A stretch of 64,000 nucleotides of DNA from Eublepharis macularius (taxonomy: Eukaryota; Chordata; Lepidosauria; Squamata; Eublepharidae). A model generated the notes under the pieces. The model did no database searches. It worked only from the letters and a program-made list of their open reading frames with translations, and was not told the origin of the DNA. Of this stretch, positions 57,701-63,083 are shown one piece after another (within the stretch, counting starts at the first letter, position 1; each line of letters starts with the position of its first letter). A program made the position numbers and the translations under genes. The stretch lies in the NCBI RefSeq assembly GCF_028583425.1, contig NC_072795.1, positions 7,587,001 through 7,651,000 of the forward strand, read 5' to 3'.

Positions 57701-59008
57701 TGATCATAATCATCTCCCTTTTAAAAAAATAACAACGTTGAAGACATTTATAGAGTTGGCAGTTTCCCGTTGGGGCTTAGAGACGGTCCAGAATTACCTC
57801 CAGACTACAGAGATCAGTTCCCTTGGAGAAAATAGGAAAGAGTCCAGTAGCACCTTTAAGACTAGCTATCTTTATTGTAGCATGAGCTTTCGAGAACTGC
57901 AGCTCTCTTCGTCAGATGCATCTGACGAAGAGAGCTGTGGTTCTCGAAAGCTTATGCTACAATAAAGTTAGTCTGAAAGGTGCTATGGGACTTACTACTA
58001 TTTTGCAACTACAGACTAACTATTTATTTATTTATTTATATTCTGCCTTTCTCACTGAGACTCAAGATGGATTACATAGTGTGAGATTAGTACAATTAGT
58101 GGCAAGAACAAGGGCAGACATTTCAATACAATGTCAAGAACATTTCCATAAACAACGTCATAGAGTAAATGAATATAAGTTTACAAAGACATAGTATTTG
58201 CAAGGATCCAATATGGGGTTGAGGAATTACTGAAACAGAACATAATCAGTTCTAGGACTGACATTAAACAACATGAAGCACAGGTAGTATATAAGAGCAC
58301 ACATTTAAAGCAACAGATAATATGTAAGGCAACATAATGGTGAAATCTGTGGTTCCTAACTCATTAGCGAAACACGGCTAACTCCTCTGGATCTATGACC
58401 CGGAGAAAATGGCAGCTTTGGAGGGAGGACTGTACAGGATGATACTCCATGGAAGTCCCTCCCCTCCCACCCTCCCCAGGGTCCCCAGGAAATCCCACTG
58501 TCCCCAGGCTCTGCCCATATCTCCAGGAATTTTCCAGCCTGGAGTTGGCAACCCTAGACATTTATCAGATTTGCACAGAATTAGCCAAAGGTTCCTCTTT
58601 TTTCTATGTTCGACTGGGATTCCCTTTAGGTTTTTCTCCCTATTGGCAGGACCTCTCGTTGAGTATGTCCCGGCTGCTCTTGTGCATAGCATAGCATTCA
58701 ATCCCAAAGAAGCATCATCAGGATTAAAGATTGCCCCCCTGCCCGATTGGGTACCAACACGGTCTTCACCCAGCAGACCCCCCAACACCTCTGCTTCCAG
58801 ATGCCAGAGATGGCCACATATTAATAAGACACAGTACCTTTAGCAAAGTTTCATGGTGGATCTGAAAGCCAAGCAACCCCAAGTTGCCGATGATGGGAAG
58901 CGGCGCGGGTCCAGGAGGGAGTTTGCTTCTGGCTCTTTGGACATTCAGAAAATGCCAGGCCAAGAGGACAGCTAAGAGACCCAGGAAGACTGGAAACAGA
59001 GGGAGCAT
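33555..59008 (-). CDS. Cytochrome P450 family 2 gene, complete, nine exons, 494 residues
   Basis: This is a microsomal haem-thiolate monooxygenase of CYP family 2: ER membrane, electrons from NADPH-P450 reductase, substrates unknown. Exons: 58838-59008, 45606-45771, 43157-43306, 42255-42415, 39170-39355, 36660-36801, 35575-35762, 34867-35008, 33555-33733. Lengths 171/166/150/161/186/142/188/142/179 nt match the classical CYP2 exon pattern, and all phases join. Residues 2-21 form the N-terminal membrane anchor, followed by a basic stop and the PPGP hinge (31-34). The C-helix WxxxR is Trp122-Arg126. The I-helix reads AGSDTS (302-307). The K-helix ExxR is Glu359-Arg362. The haem loop FSAGVRVCLG (433-442) carries ligand Cys440. 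No stop or frameshift is seen, so it looks functional. Subfamily is not settled: CYP2J-like in places, and CYP2AB is a synteny-based guess. Confidence 0.95.
33970..34290 (-). mobile_element. Possible LINE 3' end, unclassified
   Basis: TCAAACTTTTATTGGCAAGTTACATATAAC followed by A/T-rich low-complexity DNA looks like an inverted LINE tail. No coding part to confirm. Confidence 0.3.
34867..35008 (-). CDS. CYP2 exon 8
   Basis: Exactly 142 nt. It encodes residues 389-435, from GVIVMPNIFSVHYDPEQW through FNPGHFLDKDGNF to FILFSA. FILFSAG replaces the usual F(M/L)PFSAG just before the haem loop. Acceptor TTCTATAG, donor GTAACA. Confidence 0.95.
35428..35516. repeat. Hairpin repeat (TTGTCGAAGGCTTTCACGGC family)
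   Basis: Arms TGGTTGTTGTGGATTTTCC (35453-35471) and its exact inverse (35492-35510), 20-nt loop, preceded by ATTGTCGAAGGCTTTCACGG. Same family as the longer palindrome at 49191-49338. Confidence 0.8.
35575..35762 (-). CDS. CYP2 exon 7 (K-helix ExxR)
   Basis: Exactly 188 nt. It encodes residues 326-388, from EQVQKELDTVLGSS through LPFTNAVLHETQR (ExxR at 359-362) to KGMPIHK. Acceptor TTGGCAG, donor GTGCGT. Confidence 0.96.
36295..36530 (+). mobile_element. SINE family A
   Basis: GCCATTTTGGGGTAGTGGTT to GGCGGTGTATAAATCGAATG(TTGTT)n. Part of the middle is deleted. Confidence 0.8.
36660..36801 (-). CDS. CYP2 exon 6 (I-helix)
   Basis: Exactly 142 nt. It encodes residues 279-325 with the oxygen-activating I-helix motif TAGSDTST and the following YWALLYMMEYPEIQ. 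Acceptor TTCTCCAG. The donor is GTTCGA, a poor match to consensus; no better in-frame donor is visible and the phase to exon 7 is exact. Confidence 0.94.
36820..37470. other. CYP2 intron 5, nothing firm
   Basis: A pair of AATAAA signals near 37355-37385 in a CTTGATCCTTGCTGCAATAA context is reminiscent of a retroviral-type LTR end, but no matching start is seen. Confidence 0.25.
37481..37806. mobile_element. hAT-type MITE with 8-bp target duplication and internal palindrome
   Basis: ATAACAAC flanks both sides (37473-37480, 37807-37814). Ends CAGGGCTTTTTTTC and GAAAAAAAGCCCTG. Inside, 37553-37599 and 37614-37660 are inverted copies (GGCCCCGCCCCCTGATGTCC...), giving a 47-bp-arm hairpin. Confidence 0.88.
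37900..38146 (-). mobile_element. SINE family A
   Basis: Inverted copy: (CAT/CAA)n, CGACTTATATACCACCTTTC, through the CTCTCAGAGCTC block to AACCACTGCACCAAACTGG. Confidence 0.82.
38460..39045 (-). mobile_element. SINE family B, composite array copy
   Basis: One 3' tail (about 38460-38520) followed by at least four iterations of the B-box/middle block (each with GAACCAGCAGAGTGCTGATT and GCCACCTGCTGAGCTCATGG), ending with a tRNA-like start at about 39045. Same composite as 18604-19080. Confidence 0.8.
39170..39355 (-). CDS. CYP2 exon 5
   Basis: The 186-nt, phase-0 exon (62 codons; 177 nt is more usual) encodes residues 217-278, from LYDVFPMGVGPLKP to EEPRDFIDLYLAQVEK. The conserved PRDFID motif is present. 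The region is a few residues longer than typical around the F-G helices, a substrate-access part of the enzyme. Acceptor CATGCAG, donor GTAAGC. Confidence 0.95.
39425..39765 (-). mobile_element. tRNA-derived SINE C split by a MITE
   Basis: The minus-strand head at 39765-39679 (GTGGCTCTGTGGTAAAGCGT, GGTTCAATCCC B box) and tail at 39533-39425 (CTGAGACTTTGGAGAGCAGC ... ATATGAAGCAGCTGTGTG) are separated by the element at 39534-39678. Confidence 0.7.
39534..39678. mobile_element. Small MITE with 28-bp inverted ends
   Basis: TGATTCCGCACACGTTGGAT at 39534 and its exact inverse ATCCAACGTGTGCGGAATCA ending 39678; the ends are identical for about 28 bp. 145 bp in total, no coding capacity. Superfamily not assigned. 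Confidence 0.82.
39889..40327. mobile_element. Long-TIR element related to 11591-11943
   Basis: Left arm has GATGCAATGTTAGTTGGG, right arm has CTAGCTAACACTGCATCTCC and TGTAGAGAGACTG, matching the arms at 11591-11943. The interior (about 39980-40190) differs. Confidence 0.65.
40599..41243. mobile_element. Unclassified 645-bp insertion with about 125-bp inverted ends and 12-bp target duplication
   Basis: ATGGCTAACAGG at 40587-40598 repeats exactly at 41244-41255. Arms about 40600-40727 and 41027-41152 are inverted copies (ACAACACACAATTATGGTAG, AAGGCCAATAGC, AAGGAATGCACAACAATGAA). The ~300-bp centre has no coding frame of note. Layout resembles PLE-type ends, but the sequence is unlike the other PLEs here. 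Confidence 0.75.
41325..41500 (-). mobile_element. 5S-rRNA-derived SINE
   Basis: Minus strand: GATCTCAGAAGCTAAGCAGG, GATTAGTAATTGGATGGGAG, ACCTCTAAGGAAGACCAG, then the BovB-type tail ending near TCAGCTATGATTTGAGGGCA. Confidence 0.85.
41520..42254. other. CYP2 intron 4, nothing recognised
   Basis: Purine-rich 41520-41690, otherwise unremarkable. Confidence 0.4.
42255..42415 (-). CDS. CYP2 exon 4
   Basis: Exactly 161 nt, canonical for CYP2 exon 4. It encodes residues 163-216, beginning RPIDPYSFLLSSVNNVIASM and followed by LFGHSFSPEE. Acceptor TTTCACAG, donor GTAAGT, ending in phase 0. Confidence 0.95.
42640..43100 (-). mobile_element. L2-like LINE 3' region
   Basis: Ends (plus-strand view) TTTATATCCTGCCATCCCCA and GTGGGCTCGGGGCAGG. 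The 3' UTR at 42960-43090 (CTGGCGGAACATCTCCATTT, GCCGGAGCCAGAGCCGAGAA) matches 13570-13700. Confidence 0.6.
43157..43306 (-). CDS. CYP2 exon 3 (C-helix)
   Basis: Exactly 150 nt, the canonical CYP2 exon 3 length. It encodes residues 113-162, including HPWKQQRRFSL (C-helix Trp122 and Arg126, haem propionate contacts) and LRNLGLGK. Acceptor ATGCCAG, donor GTAAAA. Confidence 0.96.
43500..43930. repeat. GC-rich dispersed repeat, unclassified
   Basis: TAGGATTGCCAGCCAGGTCC at the left and GGGATACCCCGCCCCC / GGGATCC at the right, with repeated GTGATGTCAC/TCACTTCCGG words between. Probably a non-autonomous DNA element; ends not firm. Confidence 0.4.
43931..44560. other. CYP2 intron 2, nothing recognised
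   Basis: No gene or named repeat. Confidence 0.4.
44568..44660 (-). mobile_element. 5S-derived SINE tail fragment
   Basis: AGTGCCATCAAGTCATATCT through TGGGGTTTTCAAGGCAAGAG. The head is missing. Confidence 0.65.
45142..45510 (-). mobile_element. BovB/RTE LINE 3' end
   Basis: Minus-strand frame MWCWRRVVWIPWTAKQTNKW ... YFGHIMRKQDSLEKSIMLGK. The 3' end is at GTGTGTGTGTTATGTACTGT near 45142. Confidence 0.85.
45606..45771 (-). CDS. CYP2 exon 2
   Basis: The 166-nt exon ends in phase 1. It encodes residues 58-112, from MASTYGNVYTIWLGHTPIVV to FLRDLIGDAH, the beta-1 sheet and B-helix region. Acceptor TTTCCAG, donor GTATTT. The intron before it is 13,066 bp. Confidence 0.95.
45921..46464. mobile_element. 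hAT-type element with 8-bp target duplication
   Basis: CTCTAGGG at 45913-45920 repeats at 46465-46472. Ends CAGAGGTGGCCAAACT and AGTTTGGCCACCCCTG. 544 bp, no transposase. It contains a T/C-rich tract at 46010-46130. Confidence 0.9.
46010..46130 (+). repeat. Polypyrimidine low-complexity tract
   Basis: (TTTTA)n then (TTCC/CTTCC)n repeats. Confidence 0.8.
46495..47015 (+). mobile_element. L1 LINE 3' end
   Basis: In-frame remnants FKEKWKAFFWNM-like, then an AT-rich 3' UTR and an A-rich tail at 46985-47015. Low conservation. Confidence 0.5.
47016..47437. other. CYP2 intron 1, nothing recognised
   Basis: No gene. Confidence 0.4.
47438..47660 (+). mobile_element. SINE family B
   Basis: AAAGCTGCTGTAGCATAGTG to AGCAATATATAAGCACACTG(TTG)(TTC)n. 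Single-unit copy. Confidence 0.82.
47665..47845 (+). mobile_element. L2-like LINE 3' end
   Basis: Ends TCTGTAATCCACCTTGTGTG, GGATTATAAATAAAGTAAAC. Confidence 0.55.
48080..48398 (-). mobile_element. Non-autonomous hAT-like fragment
   Basis: Its right end AGCTCCAAAAGGTTGGGGAC and the CACAAAATGG-type interior match the family at 61670-62474 in inverse. Confidence 0.5.
48527..48743. mobile_element. Non-autonomous DNA element (GGGTTGCCA family)
   Basis: AGGTTGCCAGCTCTGGGTTG ... CACCTGGAGGTTGGTAACTCT, with CCAAAGCAGCCATTTCTTCC inside. Near full length. Confidence 0.75.
48790..48990. mobile_element. Second copy of the GGGTTGCCA family, inverted
   Basis: GGAATTACAGCTGATCTGCA ... GGAGTTTCCCAACCAAAAGT and TTGGCAAACCT. 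Partial, inverted relative to the copy 50 bp away. Confidence 0.7.
49191..49338. repeat. Perfect 54-bp palindrome (TTGTCGAAGGCTTTCACGGC family)
   Basis: 49191-49244 and 49248-49301 are exact reverse complements separated by TGA. To the right, ATCGTTCTCCGGCCGTGAAA and GCCTTCGACAAT complete the element. The same repeat appears in simpler form at 35428-35516. Confidence 0.92.
49832..49960 (-). mobile_element. Sauria SINE 3' fragment
   Basis: GGTAAAGGTAGTCCCCAGAG, then CACCGAGTCATTACTGACCC: the inverse of the tail at 13960-14083. Head absent. Confidence 0.85.
50190..50820. other. CYP2 intron 1, nothing recognised
   Basis: No gene or named repeat. Confidence 0.4.
50825..51003. mobile_element. 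MITE with about 30-bp inverted ends
   Basis: CCTGGGCCGTTTCCACACGG ... and the inverse CCGTTTCC-type end CTGTGTGGAAACGGCCCAGG. The interior repeats GATCTCGCACGAAAT and AATAACAGCAT twice. It abuts a 5S-derived SINE fragment. Confidence 0.82.
51004..51100 (+). mobile_element. 5S-derived SINE body/tail fragment
   Basis: GGTTGCGGAGGCAGGCAATG to AATCAGCGATGACTTTACGG. The left part was displaced or lost at the MITE. Confidence 0.7.
51195..51345 (-). mobile_element. tRNA-derived SINE C
   Basis: AGCCAGAGACTTGGTCTATC-type tail, CTGCTCTCCAGGGTCTCAGG, and B box region GGGATTGAACCTGGGACC. Minus orientation. Runs into the LINE at its right. Confidence 0.7.
51346..52295 (+). mobile_element. L2/CR1-clade LINE, reverse transcriptase fragment and 3' end
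   Basis: Broken frames encode VANYCSVSNLPFLDKMFERA, the finger/palm AAFDTVDHVILLRHLE, GIKVSIKGWALDWFKSFLME, YGVPQGAILSPMLFNLYIKP, HQYADYTQLYF (YADD decayed to YADY) and MNKLKLNPDKTKVMLVG. The 3' UTR ends (ATAA)n at 52290. At least two frameshifts, and a catalytic Asp is lost: inactive. Confidence 0.85.
53030..53290. repeat. Complex inverted repeat
   Basis: GGGGCACAACAGGGCATAAA...AATAACACAACTCACTTCACATC (about 53039-53100) is inverted at about 53133-53190, and further inverse or direct pieces lie at 52925-53030 and 53225-53290. Part of an unclassified element. Confidence 0.7.
53290..53753. mobile_element. Probable DNA element fragment ending AATTGCACACCCCT
   Basis: Contains CCATTTGGTGGGAGCAAGTC-type sequence, repeated TCGGTAATACTGAAA words (inverted at 53630-53690) and the end GAATTGCACACCCCT. 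The matching left end was not found. Confidence 0.5.
53838..54052 (-). mobile_element. SINE family A
   Basis: (ACA)n, TGATTTATATACCGCCCTTC ... ACCACACAAAACTGGCTC. Confidence 0.83.
54380..54712 (+). other. Possible LTR remnant
   Basis: AGTATATATTCTGAGCAGTC, GTATATATTATTG, and a final AATAAAATAAATTATA give an LTR-like promoter/poly(A) spacing, but no clear ends. Confidence 0.25.
54715..55400 (-). mobile_element. BovB/RTE LINE fragment interrupted by a PLE-end relict
   Basis: 54715-54955 is the inverse of the BovB coding end. 54960-55065 (GACTCTTGAAAGCTTAAACC, CACTGGACTGAAATCCTGCT) is a diverged PLE-like end. BovB resumes at 55070 (CTATCTTTATCCTTAAGAAT) and extends to about 55400. Confidence 0.75.
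55905..56545 (-). mobile_element. BovB/RTE LINE, inverted copy 1 of a head-to-head pair
   Basis: A 319-codon minus-strand frame (56866-55907) includes LRRLRLGRAAVKELEKILKD, YGCESWTVKKADRKTIFYF, GRPKIRRLVSIKEAPSSN and a normal BovB end. Its first third is read from the spacer and is not BovB. Confidence 0.85.
56745..57410 (+). mobile_element. BovB/RTE LINE, copy 2 of the pair, with (CA)n end
   Basis: Plus-strand BovB from ACTAAACATCAAGACAAAAG through MWCWRRVLPWTAKKTNKW to GGTCGCCATAGGTCAGAAGT and (CA)n at 57383-57407. Contains a deletion and frameshifts. Confidence 0.85.
57383..57407 (+). repeat. (CA)n microsatellite
   Basis: Pure CA run at the BovB 3' end. Confidence 0.9.
57834..58401. mobile_element. 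PLE terminal-repeat palindrome containing an L2-like LINE 3' end
   Basis: 57841-57918 and 57919-57992 are inverted PLE ends meeting at GTCAGATGCATCTGAC. The right end breaks at ACAGACTAAC (58020). An L2-like 3' end fills 58021-58360 (TATTCTGCCTTTCTCACTGA...), and the last PLE bases ACACGGCTAACTCCTCTGG resume at 58373. Confidence 0.8.
57922..57959 (+). ncRNA. Hammerhead-like core in the solo PLE palindrome
   Basis: CTGACGA, stem GAGAGC-GGTTCTC, GAAAGC-TTAT-GCTA, as at 33084. An inverse copy lies directly opposite at about 57880-57915. Confidence 0.35.
58838..59008 (-). CDS. CYP2 exon 1 (start, membrane anchor)
   Basis: ATG at 59008. The 171 nt encode residues 1-57: a hydrophobic signal anchor (LFPVFLGLLAVLLAW), the basic stretch QRARSK, then the PPGPAPLPIIGN hinge. 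The donor is GTACTG, a weak consensus. This ATG is the only one preceding the anchor. Confidence 0.94.
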
Positions 59009-59085
59009 CTTCCTTCAATAGGGTCCCTCAGGTCAACGCCAGCCCTTTTGTCTCTTCTTCTGTCGTAGCCTGTTGAAAAGCTGCA

Positions 59086-59116
59086 CTTAAATATGCTCTT
59101 GAGCTGTCCTTATATG
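59086..59116 (-). promoter_or_regulatory. TATA-like boxes upstream of CYP2
   Basis: On the minus strand, ATATAAGG (59109-59116) and TATTTAAG (around 59086-59094) lie about 80-105 bp before the CYP2 ATG. Either would give a 5' UTR of roughly 50-80 nt, usual for CYP2 genes. Which one is used is not determinable here. Confidence 0.45.
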
Positions 59117-59359
59117 GGCATTTCAAATATTTGCTAATTTACTAATGCCAGTTCTTTTTTATGTTTCTCTCCTGTGCCTTTAATTGCAGCTTGGCATGTA
59201 GGTCTAGCAGGTGATCTCAATAATGTTTATTCTCCTGTCACCAAAGCTCCACTTTCTAATTCCAGGAAGATTTTTAAGGCACAATAACAGCCCAGGACCT
59301 TTGTTTTGGGATAGCAGGCAACTGTCCTTAGACAATAACTCCTGAGGGGTAAAATTATT

Positions 59360-59935
59360 ATTATTATTATTTTGAATATTTTTTATTAGGCGAGTACAAA
59401 TACAAATTAAATTTTAAATCAAAAACCTAAAAATCACTTTCCCCCACCCTTTCCCTCCCCCCTTTTTCTCAGACTTCCAACAGCTTTCCAACCCATATCT
59501 TATTCTATAACTTACTTATCTATTCTCTCTATATATCATTATCTCCTATTTCCTTAATAGACTAATAGACTAATTAATATCCATTAAAATCAAATCTATT
59601 CAAGACTTAAACTTAACAATAATTAAAACTTCACTTTAAATAGTAAAGATCCCTATCTCTAATAGTTCTCCCAGGTAATAACTTTCAAATTGCCATAATT
59701 TCCCCTTCACGTCCCACTTTTTCTCCAAATACTCCTTCAATCTCCCCCAATCCTTAAAGAATTCTTCAGCATTCTGGTCTCTCAGACTTCTTGTCATTTT
59801 GTCCATTTCTGCCATGTACAGCAACTTTTGTATCCACTCTCCAATAGATGGTATTTCTTGCACTTTCCATTTCTGTGCATACAGTATTTTTGCCGCTGTT
59901 GTCATGTAAAATAACAGAGTTCTATATTGCGTGGG
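59360..59935 (-). mobile_element. L1 LINE ORF2 C-terminus and 3' UTR
   Basis: The minus-strand frame 59905-59636 (LLYMAEMDKMTRSLRDQNAE, FKDWGRLKEYLEKKW) followed by a long AT/C-rich 3' UTR whose end reads CTAATAAAAAATATTCAAAA at about 59372. Confidence 0.78.
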
Positions 59936-60481
59936 AACATCTTAGGGGTAAAATTAATTTGCATGTATCTCAGCACAAGCTTTTGGGAACCAGAAATGCT
60001 TTCATCGGATCCAGCACAAAAGCATGTGCTGGAATACATTTTGTTACTCTTCAGGGCACCATTGGACTCCAAACAGGGCTGCCAAGCCCTTGATCAGAAA
60101 GGTATACGAGAGTATCACTGTATTGTTTGTGCAATACTAATAGGCATTTGTTCTCTATTTGGATGAAGATTCTTTGGTTGTACATTATTATTTGAAATAA
60201 GTGGCTGGTTTCATTTGATCTGGATTTGTTCCGGCCTGTCCTTACGCAATTTATCTATCATATATATTAGTAACATTTGATGTTAATTAATAATTGATAT
60301 TAATAATAATTGATGTTAATTAATAAAGATATTTTGATATTGGGTCTTGTTTTGCTCCCGGGCTTACTTAGGATAGAACTGAAGCTTTTGATAGAACTTT
60401 TGATGTTTTTGTCTTAGTTAGTTTTCACAGCTTTTCTTTGCTTGAAACCCTTGGTCAGGACAGGAAATTCCCCACACTGAG

Positions 60482-61186
60482 AGCCGAGCTACAAGTGACG
60501 AATTACACTTGAATGGCAAGTGAACAGACTCACATGTATTCCTCCCTGTTGTTGTGGCCTCTGAGTCCTCAGAGGATGAAGACCTCGGGGAGGACGACAG
60601 GAGTGGGACTATTCCAAGCCCCTCCAGAGGCAGCCGCTTGGAAGACCAGCAGGGAACGGAGCAGCAGGAACCCTTGCCAGAGCTGGTTGAGGAATCCAGG
60701 GCAGACTCAGGGACACAGGCTGTTCCCTTACCTGCACCAGCTCCTGAGACCAGAGCAGAATCTCCACCCAGCTCCCCCGAACCTGATAGGCAGCGCAGAG
60801 GGAGACAGCGTCTTGCTGCACAGGGAAGGAGGCGAAGTGCAAGGCTTCAGGCACTCAAACAACGACGTAAGGACCTTGAGTTGCAACAGGGTACAGCACT
60901 GCCCTGCAGGTGAGAGCTCTTAAGCCAGGACGCCCTTCCCCTCGTTGCAGAAGCACCTGCGCACAGACCCGCCCGGTTCTACTGCAACTCAGTTCTGCTC
61001 TGACTGCTCTTTGGCTCTGATCCTTGCATTCGGCTCCTTGGACTACGCTTCCTGCCTGCTCCCCCGTCGGCTTGGTTGAACTCCGGACGTTCAGAGAGGC
61101 TCGTGGCAGACTCCCCGCCTGCATTCCAGCACACCTGTTCACTTGCCATTCAAGTGTAATTCGTCACTTGTAGCTTGGCTCTGAGG
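60482..61186. mobile_element. DNA element with about 45-bp inverted ends carrying foreign internal sequence
   Basis: GAGCCGAGCTACAAGTGACG (60482) and its inverse CGTCACTTGTAGCTTGGCTC (to about 61181), with identity through ATTACACTTGAATGGCAAGTG. The interior has a 119-codon acidic/basic frame and CT-rich sequence of LTR-like character. Confidence 0.78.
60554..60913 (+). pseudogene. Open frame of 119 codons inside the TIR element, unrecognised
   Basis: Low-complexity: acidic start (SSEDEDLGEDD), Pro/Glu-rich middle (PAPAPETRAESPPSSPEP), Arg-rich end (RRGRQRLAAQGRRRSARLQA). No catalytic motif. Possibly part of a retroelement LTR or gag captured by the transposon. Not a convincing cellular gene. 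Confidence 0.3.
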
Positions 61187-61308
61187 GCCAAGCTACACAT
61201 GACGAATGACACTTGAATGGCAAGTGTATTTCTCCCTGTTCACTTGCCCTCCACTCAATCCACTTGCCGTTCAAGTGTCATTCGTCATGTGTAGCTTGGC
61301 TCTGAGTT
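61187..61308. mobile_element. Short MITE of the same family
   Basis: GGCCAAGCTACACATGACGA and its inverse TCGTCATGTGTAGCTTGGC with only about 40 bp between the arms. Directly abuts the larger relative. Confidence 0.78.
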
Positions 61309-61486
61309 CCTATCTCTTGTTGCTTGGAGCAGCAGTGGGGGAAATCTTTTAAAATCTTGTGCATGATGACATCACTTCTGGGGGAAACCAGAAGTGATGG
61401 CGGTAGCTCTAGGAATATCTGGAAACTCTGTGGATCTGTGCACAGATTTTCCAGGTGGAGCAGCAAAATTGGTGCAATAACTTCCC

Positions 61487-61518
61487 CAGTGCAGTTTTCA
61501 TGCAAGAAAACTGCACTG
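61487..61518. repeat. Perfect 13-bp hairpin
   Basis: CAGTGCAGTTTTC, loop ATGCAA, GAAAACTGCACTG. Confidence 0.65.
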
Positions 61519-61669
61519 AGATGAGGGCAGGAGCCTTTCCTCCCCGCATGGCACCATTCCTAGCCCATTTGGGCTCTCTCTCTTTTTTTAAAAGACCTGC
61601 AGCCATCTTGTGACTGCAGGGAGCACATTAAAACAAGTGCATGCCGATGCAGCAAAGTATTGTCTAGAG

Positions 61670-62474
61670 CAGGGGTCCCCAACCTTTTTGAGCCTGGAAT
61701 TTTTTTGAGCCTGGAACATTTGGAATTCTGACACAGTGTGGTGGGCGCAGCCACAAAATGGCTACTGCAGGAGATGGAGCCAATCACAAAATGGCTGCTA
61801 CAGCTTACCTTCAGTCACACAGCGAAGATCCTTGTGCTGTGGAAGCAGCTTCTGCCAAAGCAATGTTTTTAAAAATCTGCATAGCCAATCAAATCTCCAA
61901 TGGCCAATCAGAAGCCCTGTTGGGCAAAAGCTCCACCTGGCCCCACCTATTTTCTAAAAATACTTGCCGGGCACCAGGAAAGGTATTGGCAGCAGGGCTT
62001 ATTTTGAGGGGGAATGCACAGGAATGCAGTTCCGGCAGTTCCCCAAAGAGGTCACATGTCACATGGCCCCACCCACCTGAATCTCAGCCATTTTGGGCCT
62101 GTTGTGGCCTGGATTGGGGCCAAAATGGCCCAGATCGGGCCTCTGACGGGTGGTGGATCACTCTCCCGCTCATCAGCGGCCTGATTCTGACCATTTTGGG
62201 CCCCTTTTCAGCCATTTTCAGCCCCTTTTTGCCATTTTGGGCCCAACTTCAGCCCTGAATGGCCAGGATTGGTTCAAAAACAGCCAGAATAGGTGATGTC
62301 AGGAGGCGTGGCATATGCAAATCAGTTATACTAATGACACACTTCTGGTGATGGCAAGAGACGTGGCATATGCTAATGAGCTATGCTAATGAGTTCCTCA
62401 AGCTCTTTTTCTACAAAATGACCCCTGGTTGGCGGACACAATTGTGTCCACGGGCACTGTTTTGGGGACCCCTG
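61670..62474. mobile_element. Non-autonomous hAT-type element with nested insertion
   Basis: Ends CAGGGGTCCCCAACC and TTTGGGGACCCCTG. Flanks GTCTAGAG (61662-61669) and GTATAGAG (62475-62482) are an 8-bp duplication with one change. Another element sits at 61993-62427. Confidence 0.85.
61993..62427. mobile_element. Nested DNA element inside the hAT
   Basis: CAGGGCTTATTTTGAGGGGG ... TTCTACAAAATGACCCCTG. Flanks ATTGGCAG and GTTGGCGG agree at 6 of 8 bases. The interior repeats GGCATATGC(A/T)AAT and the words CCATTTTGGGCC. Confidence 0.7.
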
Positions 62475-62482
62475 GTATAGAG

Positions 62483-63083
62483 GCACCCAAAATTACATAG
62501 CTTTCATTATATTCCTCAGATGCCTTGAGTAGTAGAATATTTTGGAATTCCTTTTACAGGGCCAGTTCCCTTGTGCGTAAAGAGTTCGGAAACAACTCTT
62601 GTAAAATAAACTCTTTGTTTCGAAATGCATCTGTTGTGATTAGGGGGAAGCCAGCGAACACTCAGCGAGGCAATGAATCATGAATGGCTAAATCTTCATT
62701 TCCAGTATATTTATAGTAAGAACGTCACAAATTGATCATCTATGCACATAAGTCCCGATTATGAAATTCTTCCTCCGCAAGATGAAGTTACAAAGAGTCA
62801 GGGCCTTTGAACTAGGAAGGTACTTGGCATTTTATGATCCCTGAGATTGTTTACAAATGGATATGGTTTGATAGTAGCTTTATGATATCCTGGTTTTATT
62901 GTATATTTGAATTTGTCATAGGTTTCAGAGTAGATTTGTTAGCTATACGGAGAACCTATATGGATGGAAAGGAGGCATATGAAGTAAAAAAACAATACTG
63001 TTATATGCTGCCCTGGTACCTGGTTTACAGGCCAATCCTGTGCAGAGTTCCTCCAGTCTAACCCACTGAAATCAACAAACTTC
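62483..63083. other. Upstream of CYP2, nothing recognised
   Basis: No gene. The 75-codon plus frame at 62834-63061 has no recognisable domain. Confidence 0.4.

Larger units (their letters stand above)
57755..58557. mobile_element. GGGTTGCCA-family DNA element split by a PLE-end palindrome
   Basis: Halves 57755-57833 and 58403-58557 rejoin across GGAGAAAAT, which is present on both sides of the insert (57825-57833 and 58402-58410) as a target duplication. Confidence 0.8.
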
